From positions 372,001 through 436,000 of the forward strand of contig QUOL01000016.1 of assembly GCA_009761415.1 (NCBI GenBank): a stretch of 64,000 nucleotides of DNA. Reading direction: 5' to 3'. Below the pieces are notes generated by a model that was given only the letters and a program-made list of their open reading frames with translations, did not search any database and had not been told where the DNA came from. Made by a program: the position numbers and the translations under genes. Positions 49,974 to 62,484 of the stretch are shown here, piece after piece (positions within the stretch are counted from its first letter, which is position 1; the number at the start of each line of letters is the position of its first letter). This DNA comes from Sarcomyxa edulis (Eukaryota > Basidiomycota > Agaricomycetes > Agaricales > Mycenaceae).

Positions 49974-51443
49974 TCAAACCAAATCATACCTCCCCCTCGG
50001 CCCACCAACAACCCCACTCCTCCCCGAACTCGCATACTCAATATCCTCCTCCACAATCTTCGGCGCCACATACCTCCCCTCCTCTCCCTGTCCCTGTCCC
50101 TCTTGTCCTGGCGCATATCGTCGGAAAACATCACCAATACCCAACGGGAAGGTGTTAGTAGGCAGCTGGATTTGGTCTTTGGGCGTTTGTGTCAGGTAGA
50201 GTCTGTGTAGTGCGTCTTCTGCTGCTCTAAATTCCGCCATCTTGAGGGAAGTACCGAACCCTTCTCCGAGTTGATCTGCGCCGGAGTAGATGCCTACGAC
50301 GAAGACGGGGGAGTTTGAGAATCGGCCTGTTTCTTTGAGTAGTCTGCGGTAAAAGGTGAAGATCAGTATGGAAAACCCGATCAATGGCAAGACATCGCGT
50401 CTCACCTAGAAACCGGCCTCTCCCTCCCAAACTTCGCCACCGTCACCGCCAGCGCCTTCTTCGGATCCTGAAACTTGATCATATCCCTAATATCTACCTT
50501 CCGGGAGAGGAAGTATGAGTGAACGAATTGGCGGGCGGAGGGGAGGGAACGTTTTTGGTAGATGAGGCCTGTTATGGCGCGGGGGATGGAGGCTAGGGCG
50601 TCGGTGTGGAGGATGAGGGGTTTGGTGTTGGTGGGTGTTCGGGGCTGTGCGGGGGTGAGTGAGTGAGTGAGTAGATGCGGAGAAGCTAAATTGGGGTAGT
50701 ATGCCGCACCTGTCTATGCCATCGCAACAAGGGTGTAGCCCCCATCTCCTGCGCGACACTAGCACACGACAACGGACCTACATACGCCGTAACAACCGCC
50801 TTCACGACCTGTGTCGGTAAGTACGGATACGTCGCATTAACATGTTCAGCAGCAAACAACCCCATAAGCGTATTCCCCGTATACGCCAACTGTGCGTTAT
50901 CGTGGACTTTTAGTTGTTTCGAAACAGCAGCTGTGGTGTATTTCTGAAGGAAAGGCGTGTAGGATTGATGGGTACAAACCCATTGAACGAGTTCCGGCGA
51001 ATCGAGGATGGTCGCCAGGCCGATACGATGTGCGAATGCGGAGAGAGCGGTTGTGGGTGGTGGTTGGAGGGCAGCCCATATTTCTGGCGAGAATTGTTTT
51101 GATTGGAGGGATGTGGGTGGTTGGAGGTATGCTTCGCGTGGGGGGAATACGGCGAGGGGAGTTGCGGAGGAGGAGGAGACGGAGATGGAGAGGTGGGTTG
51201 GGGATATGCCTGTTGATGTTGCGGCGAGGTTCTTTGCAGCGATGAGAAGCTGTTTTTGTACTCGACCTCGTCCCATCGCGCGGCTAGTAGGGGGAGGGCT
51301 AGAAGGAGGAGGAGGAGGAGGAGTACTAGTAGGGGGAGGAGGGCTAGTAGTTGGAGTTGAGCTGATTATTTTTTGGCACACCGGAATGAACCGATCACAC
51401 ACAAACACGAATCAACACCACAAATAGCAGCCATAGCAGGCAT
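49974..51443 (-). CDS. MRPL3: Mitochondrial large-subunit ribosomal protein mL44 (MRPL3), RNase III fold
   Basis: The main exons contain an RNase-III-like domain (ALSAFAHRIGLATIL, WVCTHQSYTPF, LAYTGNTLMGLFAAEHV) that lacks the catalytic acidic signature, as in mL44. A double-stranded RNA-binding-like domain follows (NSPVFVVGIYSGADQLGEGF, SLKMAEFRAAEDALHRLYL). The N terminus is Pro/Ser/Thr-rich and basic, fitting a mitochondrial targeting sequence. The start is uncertain: MPAMAAIC at 51443 spliced to the Pro-rich stretch, or MGRGRVQKQ near 51278. It ends at the stop 49974-49976. It would be part of the mitoribosome large subunit. Confidence 0.83.
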
Positions 51444-51528
51444 TAGAACACTTTATCATACCACTATCAATACATACACTAGCTAGTCCGGTAGAGTCTA
51501 ATAGAATGAGTCTACTCGAACACCTTGC

Positions 51529-52288
51529 CTACACCTCCTGGGAAGCACCACCATCCTTTGCATTCCGTCCCTCCTTCGTCCCCCTAGGCAACAACTCAGG
51601 CTGGATAAAAGGCACAACACCTCCCTGACTGATAATCACGTCCCCCAACAGTCTTCCCAGTCTAGCAGGTCATGGATTAGATTGTTATTGTTATTGTGGG
51701 CAGAGCGTCGCCACATGTGCATCCGACGCGTCGGACACTCAGGCTCAACGCAAACGCAATAGAGAGAGAGAGAGGGAGGGTGGGAGGGTGGACTGGACTC
51801 ACTCTTCGTCATTCCTGATAGCCAACTGAAGATGTCTGGGTACGATACGGCGTTTCTTGTTGTCGCGTGCTGCATTGCCTGCGAGCTCCAGGATCTCTGC
51901 TGCGAGGTATTCCAGGACGGCTGCTAGATACACTGTTCGACGCGAGCCGTGTTCAGTGTGTAGTCAACGCGTGATCAAAGAGCAAAGACTGACCAGGTGC
52001 ACCCGCTCCCACACGTTGAGCATAGTTGCCTTTTTTGAGGAGTCGGTGGATACGTCCGACGGGGAATTGGAGTCCTGCTTTTGCGGAACGGGATTGGGTT
52101 TTACTGTCGCCTGTCGTCTTTCCAGACGTCTTTCCTCTATACATCAACGTATCAGTACGTGCACGTCTCAGCATCAAATTGGACTGAATCGGACGTACGC
52201 TTTTCCTTTCCCAGACTATCCAAAAAACCGAGAAAAAGTACGCGTTTTCAATCATATTCCGAACAGCCATGCACTCGGCACATACCAT
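51529..52288 (-). CDS. HTA1: Histone H2A
   Basis: Exons: start codon alone (52286-52288), then [26 protein letters not shown] with [20 protein letters not shown], then [20 protein letters not shown] with [16 protein letters not shown], and the last with [20 protein letters not shown]. The C terminus ends SQEV, the SQ(E/D)-hydrophobic motif that is phosphorylated at DNA breaks in fungal canonical H2A. Length is about 140 residues. GAGAP and the acidic-patch residues are intact, so this is canonical H2A rather than H2A.Z. No H2B gene is seen beside it, unlike the usual divergent pairing; the divergent neighbour is a membrane peptidase. Confidence 0.93.
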
Positions 52289-52774
52289 TATAAAAACTAC
52301 GATAGCGAGACCTTGATATTGGTAGAAGGAAGGAAAGAGCAAAGTAGCGTCTTAACTCTTCGTCGACTTTTATAGTAACAAACGGTGTAACGACATGTCG
52401 GACATTGAAAACACAAATTCATTTGTGACGCGTTATGTAACGCGACTGTGACATCAACCTGACGCGACTTTCGGGTCGAGCAGCTACGAGCTTTTTCTCG
52501 GAAGTGCAATTGCGCTACCACCTGGATGAACAGGGTGTATAGGTTGGAGAGTACGATCCACGGTTACACGTGACGGACGCGAACCAGTCACGTGCGCTGA
52601 TAACATTAACACGATGGAACCACGAGGCGAGAGCTCACTCGAACTTCGGCGCTTCTTTGTACTTGGCCTTTATTTTGTGCCTCCTGCCTCCACACGCACT
52701 GTGCCTCCTGCCTCCACGCCTGCACCTCAAGTCTCCAGTGCAACTCAAGTCTCTCCCCCCCAACAAAGCCAAGC
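52289..52774. promoter_or_regulatory. Divergent promoter region between histone H2A and M50-like peptidase
   Basis: It includes CACGTGAC-type sites (TACACGTGACG near 52565 and CAGTCACGTGCG near 52587), E-box-like palindromes, between the two start codons. Direct evidence for their use is lacking. CTCCTGCCTCCACACGC is tandemly repeated at 52681-52715. Confidence 0.5.
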
Positions 52775-54846
52775 ATGGCAGCAACACCCACCCGACCCCC
52801 ATTAGCCCCTCCAATGTCTTCCATCTCTCATGTATCTGGATCTTCTCCGTCTGCCAGTGCTGGTGCTGGTGCTTCGTTGAGTCCGTTGACGCCTACTGGT
52901 GATCAGGTGGGTGCGGGATTGGTTGGTTGGTTGGGTGTTTATCTAACGGTTTATCTAACGGTTTTGTTGATTTATCTTATAATCCATATCAAATCTCACT
53001 TTCGAATTTGACTTCACCTTGAATTCGACTCGACCTAAATCTGACTCGACTTCGAACTTCCCTTCCAGGTCGTCGTCCTCTACGTCGTGCGTCACTCCCA
53101 CCCCACCCCACCCCCACCCACTCCCTTGTTTCTCAGATTAATATTGCCGCAGTATAGATGATAGCCATGGCCGTAGTCATCTTCGGCGTATGGAACGTCC
53201 CTCTCGTTCGGAACCTCATTAACCCTCTGAAGTTGTTCACTATTGGGTGGCATGAGTTGTGTCATATAAGTGCTGTGCGTCCCTCTCTCCTTGCTCTCCC
53301 CATCATGTCATCTCGTCTCGCCGTCTTGTTTTCTTGTTTGATCACTCACTCACTCACTCACTCACTCACGCACTCACGCACTCACTCACTCATTCCACAC
53401 TATACTACGTCCCCCCACCCCACCCCCATCCCCCCCACACCCACACCCACAATCACACCCACAGGCAGTCCTGACCAACGCCACCATCCTCAAAATCACC
53501 ATAGACCCCACCCTCGGCGGGTGTACCATCGTCGAGGGGGGGAAACCACTGTTCATACTTTCGTCGGGGTATATTGGGTCGACGCTCTTAGGTGTGTCTC
53601 TCCCTTCATTTTCATTTCCTCATTCCCTCGTTTCCTCGTTTCCACTCTTCCTCTTCCTCTACTCTTCATTTCCCTACGTCTACCTCTTCCCCTACCTCTA
53701 CCTCTATTACCCGCGACATTTCCACTCCACTCTGCTCTACCACCCACGACGCGTATAGTAACTTAACTTCGTTATGACAGGGGGTTTATTGGTCCTAGGC
53801 GGGTGGGACCTCCTCGTCGCCAAGATTATGAGTTGGGTTATTGGTGTGGGGATGGTTATGCCTTTGGTGCTTGTCCGGGATAAGTTGTGGGTACCGTCAC
53901 CCGTGTTTCTCTTCCCATGCATAATGTTTGACCGCGTAATAGGACGATCATCCTAACGGTATTCTACGAAGCCCTCCTCATTGGGTTTTGGTTCATCGAT
54001 CATGGGTACGTCCATCTCTCTTCTTCATTCCTCCTCAACTACTCGAGTATTCGAAGCTGACTTGGATGAGTGGGTGATTACACTGGACTGGCAGACAAGC
54101 GTTGAGGTGGTATTGTCTGTTCATTGGGATCATGAAGTACGTCTGAGTCCGAGTCCGAGTGGCGTGTTCTGTTCTATGCTATGCTATATACTCAAGAATA
54201 TACTCATATTCTGTTCTTTGGTGGTATATAGCATTTTGTTCGTAGTATGTACGTGCCTTCCCTTTTTACCTTTCTCAGAGGGATAATATACTCACCTACC
54301 TTTCTCTTTCTTTACTTACTCCAGGGGACGTCACAGACGACCGATTCTTCCACAAATCAAACGACTCGGACGCAACGCAGTTCTCGTTGCTATATCCTAG
54401 TATTGGACCGCACGGTGAGTATCCTCCCTATACCCTCCCTCCATCCTCTATCCTATCATCCGATCCCCACAAAACCCCATCCACTCACAACCTCATCCAA
54501 ACAAAACCGCATCCAAACATCCAAACATAAACATAAACATTAAACTGATGTATGTGTACGATATGATCTGGCGATAACAGTATGGGCAATATTCTGGATG
54601 TTATTCCAAGTAGGCGTGTTGATCGCTTTTATTATGATTGGGTTGGCTGGATTTAAAGTGAGATTAGTCTTTTTCTCTATACACCTCAGGTCTTGCAGCT
54701 GATGCTAAGCGTGATTTTAGAGGACGACGGAGCAGATGTTGGCTGAAGCTGGTATGTCACCTTTCCGCGTGATAGTAATGTTAAATTAAATGAGATGTAC
54801 TAACACACACACGTTCATCTGTACAGCCCACTTCCTTCCAACGTGA
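52775..54846 (+). CDS. M50B-like membrane metallopeptidase-domain protein
   Basis: About ten exons run from MAATPTRPPLAPPMSSISHV (52775) to the TGA at 54844-54846. After a Ser/Ala-rich N terminus, hydrophobic segments alternate with conserved blocks. IGWHELCHISA carries the HExxH zinc motif. VEGGKPLFILSSGYIGSTLL, LVLGGWDLLVAKIMSW, FYEALLIGFWFIDHG, WYCLFIGIMN, WDVTDDRFFHKSNDSDATQF and FWMLFQVGVLIAFIMIG follow. This is the fungal peptidase-M50B-like family, with five to six predicted membrane passes. The substrate and organelle are unknown. Introns contain simple repeats, for example (CACT)n at 53341-53399. Confidence 0.82.
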
Positions 54847-55511
54847 CACCGATAATTCAAAAGTTATACCGTCCGTCCCAAGGTATAACGCATGGATCGT
54901 CCCATTTACCTACTTACCCACTTCCCTACTTACCTACTTACCTTCCTACCTTCTTACCTACCCACTTACCTACTTACCCCGCATACGATACCAACACGCA
55001 CGGACATGACTAGTACTTCTATGTATGTATACGCCGCATTTTTCTATCATCCTTACTCGACACTCGACTGGATCAACTCATCTACCCCTTCAATATCATT
55101 TGCATTTGCTTTGAGAAGTCGTTTGCTTCCACCTGGAATTATTAGATGGTGTTAGACAACACCCGCAAATACCGCAAGAGGATGAACTATGAATAGGACG
55201 TATGAATTTCAAAGTGTGACACATTGTTTTCTTTTTCTTTCACGCTAGAGTTGCTTATGGGTTCTATGCTATACGTATTATTATGTTACAAACATGTAAG
55301 TAATGGGATATAATCGCAGTCGTCATATGTATGTATGTACATTACAATGCACAAGTACTTCCTTACTACCAAGTCTATAGAGTATACGCCCCCGTCCACG
55401 GCCGGCCTAGTGTAACTCCACCCACCCACATCCGCTGCCCGAAAACACACACACAAACCCAAGAAACGAATCACCGTCCCGAAACCATCAAACCACATAA
55501 TCATCCCCACC
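54847..55511. other. Convergent 3' region between M50-like and FAD monooxygenase genes
   Basis: It holds both 3' untranslated regions. A TTACCTAC-type pyrimidine-rich simple repeat lies at 54900-54985. Several frames are open only because of this repeat. No gene is seen. Confidence 0.55.
54900..54985. repeat. Degenerate TTACCTAC simple repeat
   Basis: About ten imperfect copies of TTACCTAC / CTACTTAC in a row. Confidence 0.8.
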
Positions 55512-57960
55512 TCAAAACCGAAAGACCCCCCTAAAATACTTCTCCAGCCCTTCCACCCCACTCACAATCGCACCAACAACTCCATCAGGCCGTATCACCA
55601 CCACATAACACCCATCGCTCAAATCATACGCATCATACGCATACCCCCTCCTATCTTCGAATATCAGATCAGCGGCAGCGGTGATAGAGGCGTCGTGGAC
55701 GTCATCATGCGCATCGTCTTCCTCCTCCCGGATTATAGCCGTCCGCACGGCGTCTTTCGGGAGTGGGAAGGCGGCTAGTGCGGTTAGGATGGGAACGCTA
55801 GGATACGGCGGTGCACGGTCTTCTTGTCGGTCTGTATCGGGTAGGATGAGGACGGTGTGGTAAGATGATCCGAGGATGGAGAATAGTTTTATGGGTGGGG
55901 CGTCTGTGTCCTCTATTCGTGCGTTTATGAGTCCTGGGGCGTCTCGAGACCTATCCCCCGCGGATAACGTTCCTCCGTAACGTTGATTGACACCGTAAGA
56001 GTCGATTGGGTCGTCTTTGACGACACCTTTGGATGATTGTTCGTCCAAGACGATAGAGCTCCAACGGCAGTTGACGCCTAGTTGTAATAGACTTCCTCCG
56101 TGGCTCCAATCCGATTGATTTTGGTTGTGGGTTTGTGTGTCGCCTGGTTTTGGGGTTTGGGGTTGACTTTGTTCCTCGAAGGTTTTGTCTAGGAGGGCTG
56201 TGGTTTGTTTGAGCATTTCTTTGATGACAGGGAGGCGTTCTTCGCCGTAGCTAGTGAGGAGTGATGGGGCGGCGAGGTTCTTTTGCAGGAGGGCTAGTTT
56301 CCAGCCTAGGTTGAAAGCGTCCAAGACACCTGAATTCATCCCCTAAAAGTTTTACATGTGGATTGGTCAAAGGATATGATTGTGAGAATGAAGCGATGCG
56401 CGACGTACTTGTCCGCCTGTTGGGCTGTTCCATCCCGACGATCACAGAAAGTGAGCAATCTAGACTAACAAAATCAACATGGAGCGTAAAAATTCATCAT
56501 TCACCTGTGAACATGAGCCGCGTCTGTGAAACCGAACATCAAAAATCACCAATCCGTCAGCTCTTAACAGTTGTTGATTAATATCAGACGAGACCCAGAC
56601 CTCCTGCAATGAATACTCTCCCTACGTTGAGTTTGTCCACCATTCGTATATTGGGGCTGAGGCATGTATAGAATGGAATAACGGATCAGTAATGTTGACT
56701 TGCGATTGTAGAGGAACACTGACCTGTAGTGTGATATCCAAACGATTTCCCCGAATTCTAGATCATCGCGCTCGATAGTCGTTTCAAGGATCTCCAGCAA
56801 AGTTTTTGGGTCTTCAGCTAGTAGTTTGTGGTTTATGCCACGGCCAGTGAGGGTGAAATTGAATACGTCGTGGACCTCCGTAGGCCGTAGGCTGACCCTT
56901 GATAAACATCCCGCATAGTCAGTACAATTACAATCAAGTCATACCAGGTCAAACGAAGGATAACGGATACGTACAAAACATTAGAAACGTCTCCCCACAT
57001 ATGCCAATACTGGGAAACAGAGTTTTCCGAGGGTTGCCTTGTCAGTATCTCACAACGCGAGAGAACAATACGGACTGACATCTCTGCTCAGACCTTTCAC
57101 GCGAATGTCACCCACAACTAGTTTATCCATATGTCTTGTCTCTCCGAGGAAGCTCAATCCTAATAGTTTTCTAGTCGTCCCACGAGCCCCATCGGCCCCG
57201 ACGAGGTACTGGAATGTTGCTGTCTCTTCTCGATCCATTAACGACGGCTCGTGACCGTCGTCCGGGGCTGCATGATGGTCATGGTGATAGACCCACTTCG
57301 CGATACGTGCCGTAACACCGTCCTCATTTTGATCGAAGGAGAGAAGTTCGGTGTTTAGTTCGACTGAACACCCGTGTTTCTCGAGTGCTGAGCGCAATAT
57401 TCCCTCGAGGTGGTCTTGACCAAGATGTTTGAGGTTCATCTTCGGTAGGAAACAATCCCAGGATGCGGTTGGACATTTGATATGAGTGAGTTACGCATCC
57501 TTTGGAAACAATATGTCGAGAAACTTACATAGGGGCATGATGGAGTGGGTTTCACGTATGGAGACATCTCGAAGGAGTATAACATTTTTGCGCCATTAGT
57601 GGGGTCGTACAAGGCTACGGGGAGAGAAAGCATGGCATCTTTCTCGATATCGTTTACGACGCCCAGCGTCCGGAAAACTTCGAAGGATCGTGGCTATATG
57701 ATTCATGAAATCGGTAAACCAGTCGCGTGAGCTCGAAGGAGCCAAAGTCCGAGGACGTACCATGATCCCAGCTCCCCGTTGTCCAGTCCTGTTCCGTGCT
57801 ACCTTGTCTATGATGCGCACCGATACACCATTTTGTAGGAGACTTAACGCTAGAATCAAACCCGTTGGGCCTGCACCAACCTACACAAGTCCGAGTCAGT
57901 CCGGAGAAAGGATCGACGAGTGCAGGGAGACTTACGATCAACACAGAGGGAGAATCCATA
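55512..57960 (-). CDS. FAD-dependent aromatic-ring monooxygenase (phenol hydroxylase-like)
   Basis: Multi-exon gene from MDSPSVLIVGAGPTGLILA (57960; GxGxxG dinucleotide-binding fold) to the stop at 55512. VRIIDKVARNRTGQRGAG follows, then MSPYVKPTPS, HLGQDHLEGILRSALEKHG and VGADGARGTTRKLLG (the DG motif). The second flavin motif, VGRVFIAGDAAHVHSPTGGQ, is followed by GMNSGVLDAFNLGWKLAL. The GDAAHVHS segment is carried partly by a 19-base exon (near 56511-56529). The C-terminal thioredoxin-like region ends in VEGLEKYFRGVFRF. It would hydroxylate an aromatic substrate with NAD(P)H and oxygen; the substrate is unknown. No biosynthetic cluster is seen around it. Confidence 0.87.
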
Positions 57961-58792
57961 GGGTGTCGGGACCAAAGATGGAATGAAGATACTTTTATAT
58001 CCTCACGACGAGCGTTTACCGCCCTAAAGGTCACCGTCCGTGTCCAGGAGAAGGATCAAGTCGTGAGGCAGATCGTGAGGATAACCGTGACCGGCCCATC
58101 ACCTCATGGTCTGGGCTCGAGAAAGGTACAACTGGGGTCACCCCAACGTGAAATGTTCTTCCGTACAAGGATATGTCTCCTTATGGGTGAACGGCACAGA
58201 GTGAGAACCGAGTATTCACGACTTTTTGGTTTGAGACTTGCCAAAAACATTGAAATTCGTATGGCGGAAGGCCACGGATAGACGTCAAGACAATTCGTAA
58301 CGAAGATTCCACGTATAACGAAGCGACCATTTGCATAAAGAATTTGTCAATTTGCAAACCTGATTGTCCCATATGATTTGAGTCCGGATATAAAGGGTAG
58401 CTGAGAATTAGAGGTGGTTATGCAGATACAAAAAAACAGGATGCCGAAAAATGGCTGAGGAGTAAGGTAGGTAGGTAGTAAAAATGGTCCGACGCTATAC
58501 CCCTTAGCAGGCTTCGTTATATAAGTAGTCCGTGCCGAGAAAGGTACACAGACAACGCCATGTAACGAGGGAGCGACTGAAAAGGACGAAGGAAAGAACC
58601 GTGGTGAGAGCATGATAAGATGCGGTGAGGATGCAAAGAGGGATAATGTTGCATGAGGCGGCGAATGGATAGATGATGAGTTTCCTTTCATAGAGTCTAA
58701 ATGAGATGAAATGGGGTCGAACGAGTCCGAGAAAGAGAGAAAGAGAGAGATGGGAATAGAAACACAACAACCTAGTAAGTGGAGTTTTTACC
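57961..58792. other. Intergenic region, promoter of the monooxygenase and 3' region of the Zds gene
   Basis: Open frames at 58347-58932 (minus) continue the 3' region of the next gene in other phases and lack natural composition. No further gene, RNA or repeat is seen. Confidence 0.5.
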
Positions 58793-61632
58793 TCATTTTC
58801 GCCGCTGCTGTTGCCATATCGCCAACGGCAAATCCTCTTCCTCACCGTTCTGCCCCTCAGATGTCCGTTTCCTCGAGCCCTGCGATTGCGCCACAACAGC
58901 ATGCGCACTGACTCCCTTTCGCACTTTCCCATTCACCGGTGGCGGAGGGTGCGAAGGTACCGCGGTAGCTGATAACGATCGAGAAGGTTGTCTACTGCCT
59001 CCATGATGGTGATTTTCTGGGACCGAATTCGGCGAATATCGATTTACGGATTGTTGGCCGTGTTTGTGTACGGGTGGGGGCGATCGTGACCGACGGTGAG
59101 GCGCGCCGGCTCCGGGGGACATCGGAGGGGGAGATGGTGAACTGTGCTTACGAGGAGAACTGGACGACTGCGAGAGCCAGGCAGATTGGTCAGTGGGTGG
59201 CATGGCACCAGGAGGTAGTTGGGGTTGATTATTCTGCATGAACTCCCCGCCATTGTAATAAAAGCTGTCCGAGAGCTGCAATTGCGGCTGAGGTTGTACC
59301 ACCAACTTGGGGGCCTGTGAAGATGATTGTTGTCGAGATTGACCACCAGCGGATTGGGCGGAAGATGTCCGGGGAGGGCCTTGAGATCGTTGACCGTTAT
59401 TACTGTTATAGCCATCGTATTCCTGCTCCATCACTCGATGCTGCATTTCGTACTGAGGTCCCTTAACTGGCATCTCAGCCCTACGTCCTGATCCCGATGT
59501 ACCAGTACTAGCTGGTTTAGTGAGCGGCCCTCTCCTCGACTCCTTCTTCTTCTGCGTCTCTATTTCTCTCTCTCTTTCCTGTTGTTCCCGCTCCAACCTT
59601 TCCTTCTCAGCCTTCTCCCTCTGCTCCCTCTCCCTCTGCTCCTGATCCACCTCCGACCCAGAAGAATTAGTTTGTCCACCGCCAGCTGCCTCCGTCCCAG
59701 TACTCGAAGGAGCCTGTCCCTCAGCAGGAGGCTCAGGAGGATTTTGCGCCTTGTTGATAACGCCCAGATACCAGAACATCAGATTACTAATTAATACTTG
59801 CTCATAAAGTGGCCGTCTAGGATTTGCCAGCTTGATATGACTGAGCCGATAGATAGCGCGTTCGACGTGGATCGGATAACGTGCATACGAGTTTCCAAGA
59901 CCAGACGATAGAGGCGAAGGAGGAGGATTATAAGCTTTGGACGATTTAGACGCTCCAAGTAAGGCCTGCGCAGCTTCGCGTCCAGCCGAGCCCCCAGTGA
60001 TAAGAGGTGGAGGATGTTCATCCTGTTTTTTCTTGGAACCACCGAAGAGCGAACCAAAAAACCCACTCTCTTTCTCTTTTTCCTTTTCGACACGTTCTCG
60101 TTCTCGTTCTTTTTCCTTTTCTTTCCCGTTCTTCTTGCCTCCCTTGTCGCCACCCCATTTCCCGAATAAACCCTTCTTGTCTTTAGTATGTCGTGACGAT
60201 GATGATGGTGACGGTGATGGAGAGGTCACGGTACGTGCTGAGCTTGGTGAAGTGGTAGCCGATGGACTCTCACCCGATGGTGTGGGGGAAGGTTCTGGAG
60301 ATGGAGTGGTGCGTGGTATGCCCTGCGGCTCGGAAGGAGTCTGAGGTACGACGAGCCGCTGAGGTTGTGGTTGGTGCAGAACAGGCTCTGGTTCCTCAAG
60401 AACTAGAGGAGGTGCCTCAGGCGGTGGAGGAGAAACAGGGAGATCGACGGTAGTAGGTGGTGGTGATGTAATCAGAACAGGCGGAGGAATATCTTCATCT
60501 TCGTCTCGAGCATAAGCATCGTATATAGACGCTTCTTCACTAAACGAATCTGGTCTTGGATTTTCCATACTCTCGTTCGAGAAAGTCCTCTGCCGAAGTA
60601 GGCCGGATTCTGTAGGTGATTCTGTAGACTCGCCGTGATCGCTGGACGATACGTCACTGGATGTTCGTGGTTCCATGGCGCCAGGTGTACTGGCTGGGGC
60701 AGCACCCACTGGACGTGCTCCAGCTCCGCGTCTTGACGCTCCAAAACGATGTCCACCACCATCGCCTGGTAGACTTGGTTTCCGGATTTTAGTACGAGCG
60801 GCGCGACGGAGGATTTGTCCTGGAGGAGGGACTATAATCGGAGCATCGGCTTCATCTCCCATTTCTGGCATATCATCCATTTGGGCAATGGCTATCGTGA
60901 TTAGAAAATCGTAGATTATTGTCAATTATAAAGAACGACTTGTCCCAGCGCTTGGGACAAAAGGAGGACTAATAACTCACCTGAGGGAGAGAGATTCAGA
61001 CTAAGACTTCTCCTCAAAAGATTTCTAAGTTTCGAAGGGTCATCGCTCTCCGAAGCCTCTTCTGCCAGTTCCTCGAGTTTCTGTAGATCGTTAATAGTCA
61101 AGTGGGGTCCCACATTATTGTAGACACTGGTCCGATTCCGTCGTAGAGGTACAATCCTCTCATCCTCGTCGGTTCCTTCGTGGTCAGAGGGCCTGTATTG
61201 TCTACTGAGCATAGACTTCTTCCGCCCCAAGCTTGAAGCGATAGAAGCGACAGAGTTCGATCGTTCTAGAGGAGCTGTACCATCAGCAGGAGGAGGCGAG
61301 CGTGCATGCTCCTTGAGAAACGCTCGAAACTCTGCTGGGGCGATCTCTGGGTGGAGACTGGCTGGGACCCAGAAAAGATGGAATGGATCATCGGCGGGAT
61401 TATTGGGCAGGCTGCGCTCTGAGCTGGAGCCATCCTCATGAGAGCTGCTACTTGATTCGCCGTCAGTGAGACCTGGGTTTGATCCTGCTGACCAGTAGGC
61501 TGCGGTGGGGGACGTGGGCGAAGGAAGGTCAGGGTCTATACTCTGAGCACCTGGAGTAGTTGAGCGTCTCTTGATATCCCGCAAAGCTTCTACTTCACGC
61601 TGGATGTCGTACTCTGAAGGCTGCATTGTCAT
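58793..61632 (-). CDS. ZDS1: Zds1/Zds2-type regulator with C-terminal Zds domain, over 900 residues
   Basis: Exon 1 runs from MTMQPSEYDIQREVEALRDI (61632) to about 60982, and the second exon follows after an intron that ends near 60904 (TAG|CCATTGCCC). The protein is mostly disordered: Ser/Pro-rich, with a long Lys/Glu patch near 60050-60160 and Gln-rich parts. The recognisable domain is RYPIHVERAIYRLSHIKLAN with RRPLYEQVLISNLMFWYLGV, the Zds C-terminal domain that in yeast binds PP2A-Cdc55 and controls mitotic exit and polarity. In this protein that domain is not at the very end: about 320 residues follow, unlike in yeast. N-terminal DPFHLFWVPASLHPEIAP is a second conserved patch. Confidence 0.82.
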
Positions 61633-62144
61633 TGAAAGGCCAGGATGTTGTGGTCAGCGCTAGCGGTAGGATAATGAAGTTGCCGGGTAGAAGTTAGTGG
61701 GTTTGAGTACAGCGACCGGCTGTGCTTGAGGCCACCAAAACGTAGATTGGGGATGAAGCTGTTAGGGCGGAATAGTCGTGGTCGTCGTTGAGGACGTCGT
61801 GTTCGACCCAGTCTTTGCGTTGAGCAAGTTCGACGAAGGTCAAAGCCTGAACACAAGGCGCGCGGCAGTTCTGTTTATCACCCACTGTGACTTTCCTCCG
61901 GATTCCTCGTTTTCAATCTCTTTCTACTCAACAATACAGGATTACATCAGGGCGTGTCTATCTAGCTACTCGGAGTCGTGCTATTTTTTTTTTGGAAAAA
62001 AAGTGGCCAGCGCTAAATACGGACGTTTGTCAAGTCGATCTCGTGGATGTTCCATTCTCGGCAGCGATGGCAGCCAAACACACAAGCCTGAGTTGACCTG
62101 AATAGGTTCAGAAAGTCACTGCTGGCAGCCGTAGCGCTGGAGGT
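61633..62144. other. Intergenic region upstream of the Zds gene
   Basis: This is the promoter of the minus-strand Zds gene and the 3' end of MZT1. A T10 run faces an A-rich run (61984-62002). No gene is seen. Confidence 0.5.
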
Positions 62145-62484
62145 TCATCGACCATTCGCATTCGAAGCTTGGGCTACAGAGCTCTCTCGTCTAAGCTCTT
62201 GGATGACTGCCTAGGTACATGATACTGAGGTTTTAGAGGGGCGCATCAGGTAGTCAGGATACGAAATCAAACTTACAGCCAGAGCTTCTGGATTGACCCC
62301 ACTCTCAATCATCCCAACACACGTCGCGAGCGTCTCTTTGTCCAGCTGGGTGTTCAATAGCTGAGATATTTCATGAAGAACTGCCAAGGGTGTCAAGATA
62401 GATAAAACAACATGGTAATATCATTGCCGTACTGTCGAGAGTCTGCTGCGCTGAGGAGAGACGATCTGATTCTCTGGAAGACAT
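62145..62484 (-). CDS. MZT1: Mitotic-spindle organizing protein 1 (MOZART1)
   Basis: Three exons join from [17 protein letters not shown] (62484) through [35 protein letters not shown] and [10 protein letters not shown] to the TGA at 62145-62147, about 80 residues. The helical core with [11 protein letters not shown] is diagnostic of MOZART1, a small partner of gamma-tubulin complex proteins needed for microtubule nucleation at spindle poles. It is 133 bases from the divergent TMA16 start codon. Confidence 0.93.

Noticed and set aside
50892..51427. Plus-strand Gly/Arg-rich frames opposite mL44
   Set aside because: They mirror the Pro/Ser-rich N terminus of the minus-strand ribosomal protein gene.
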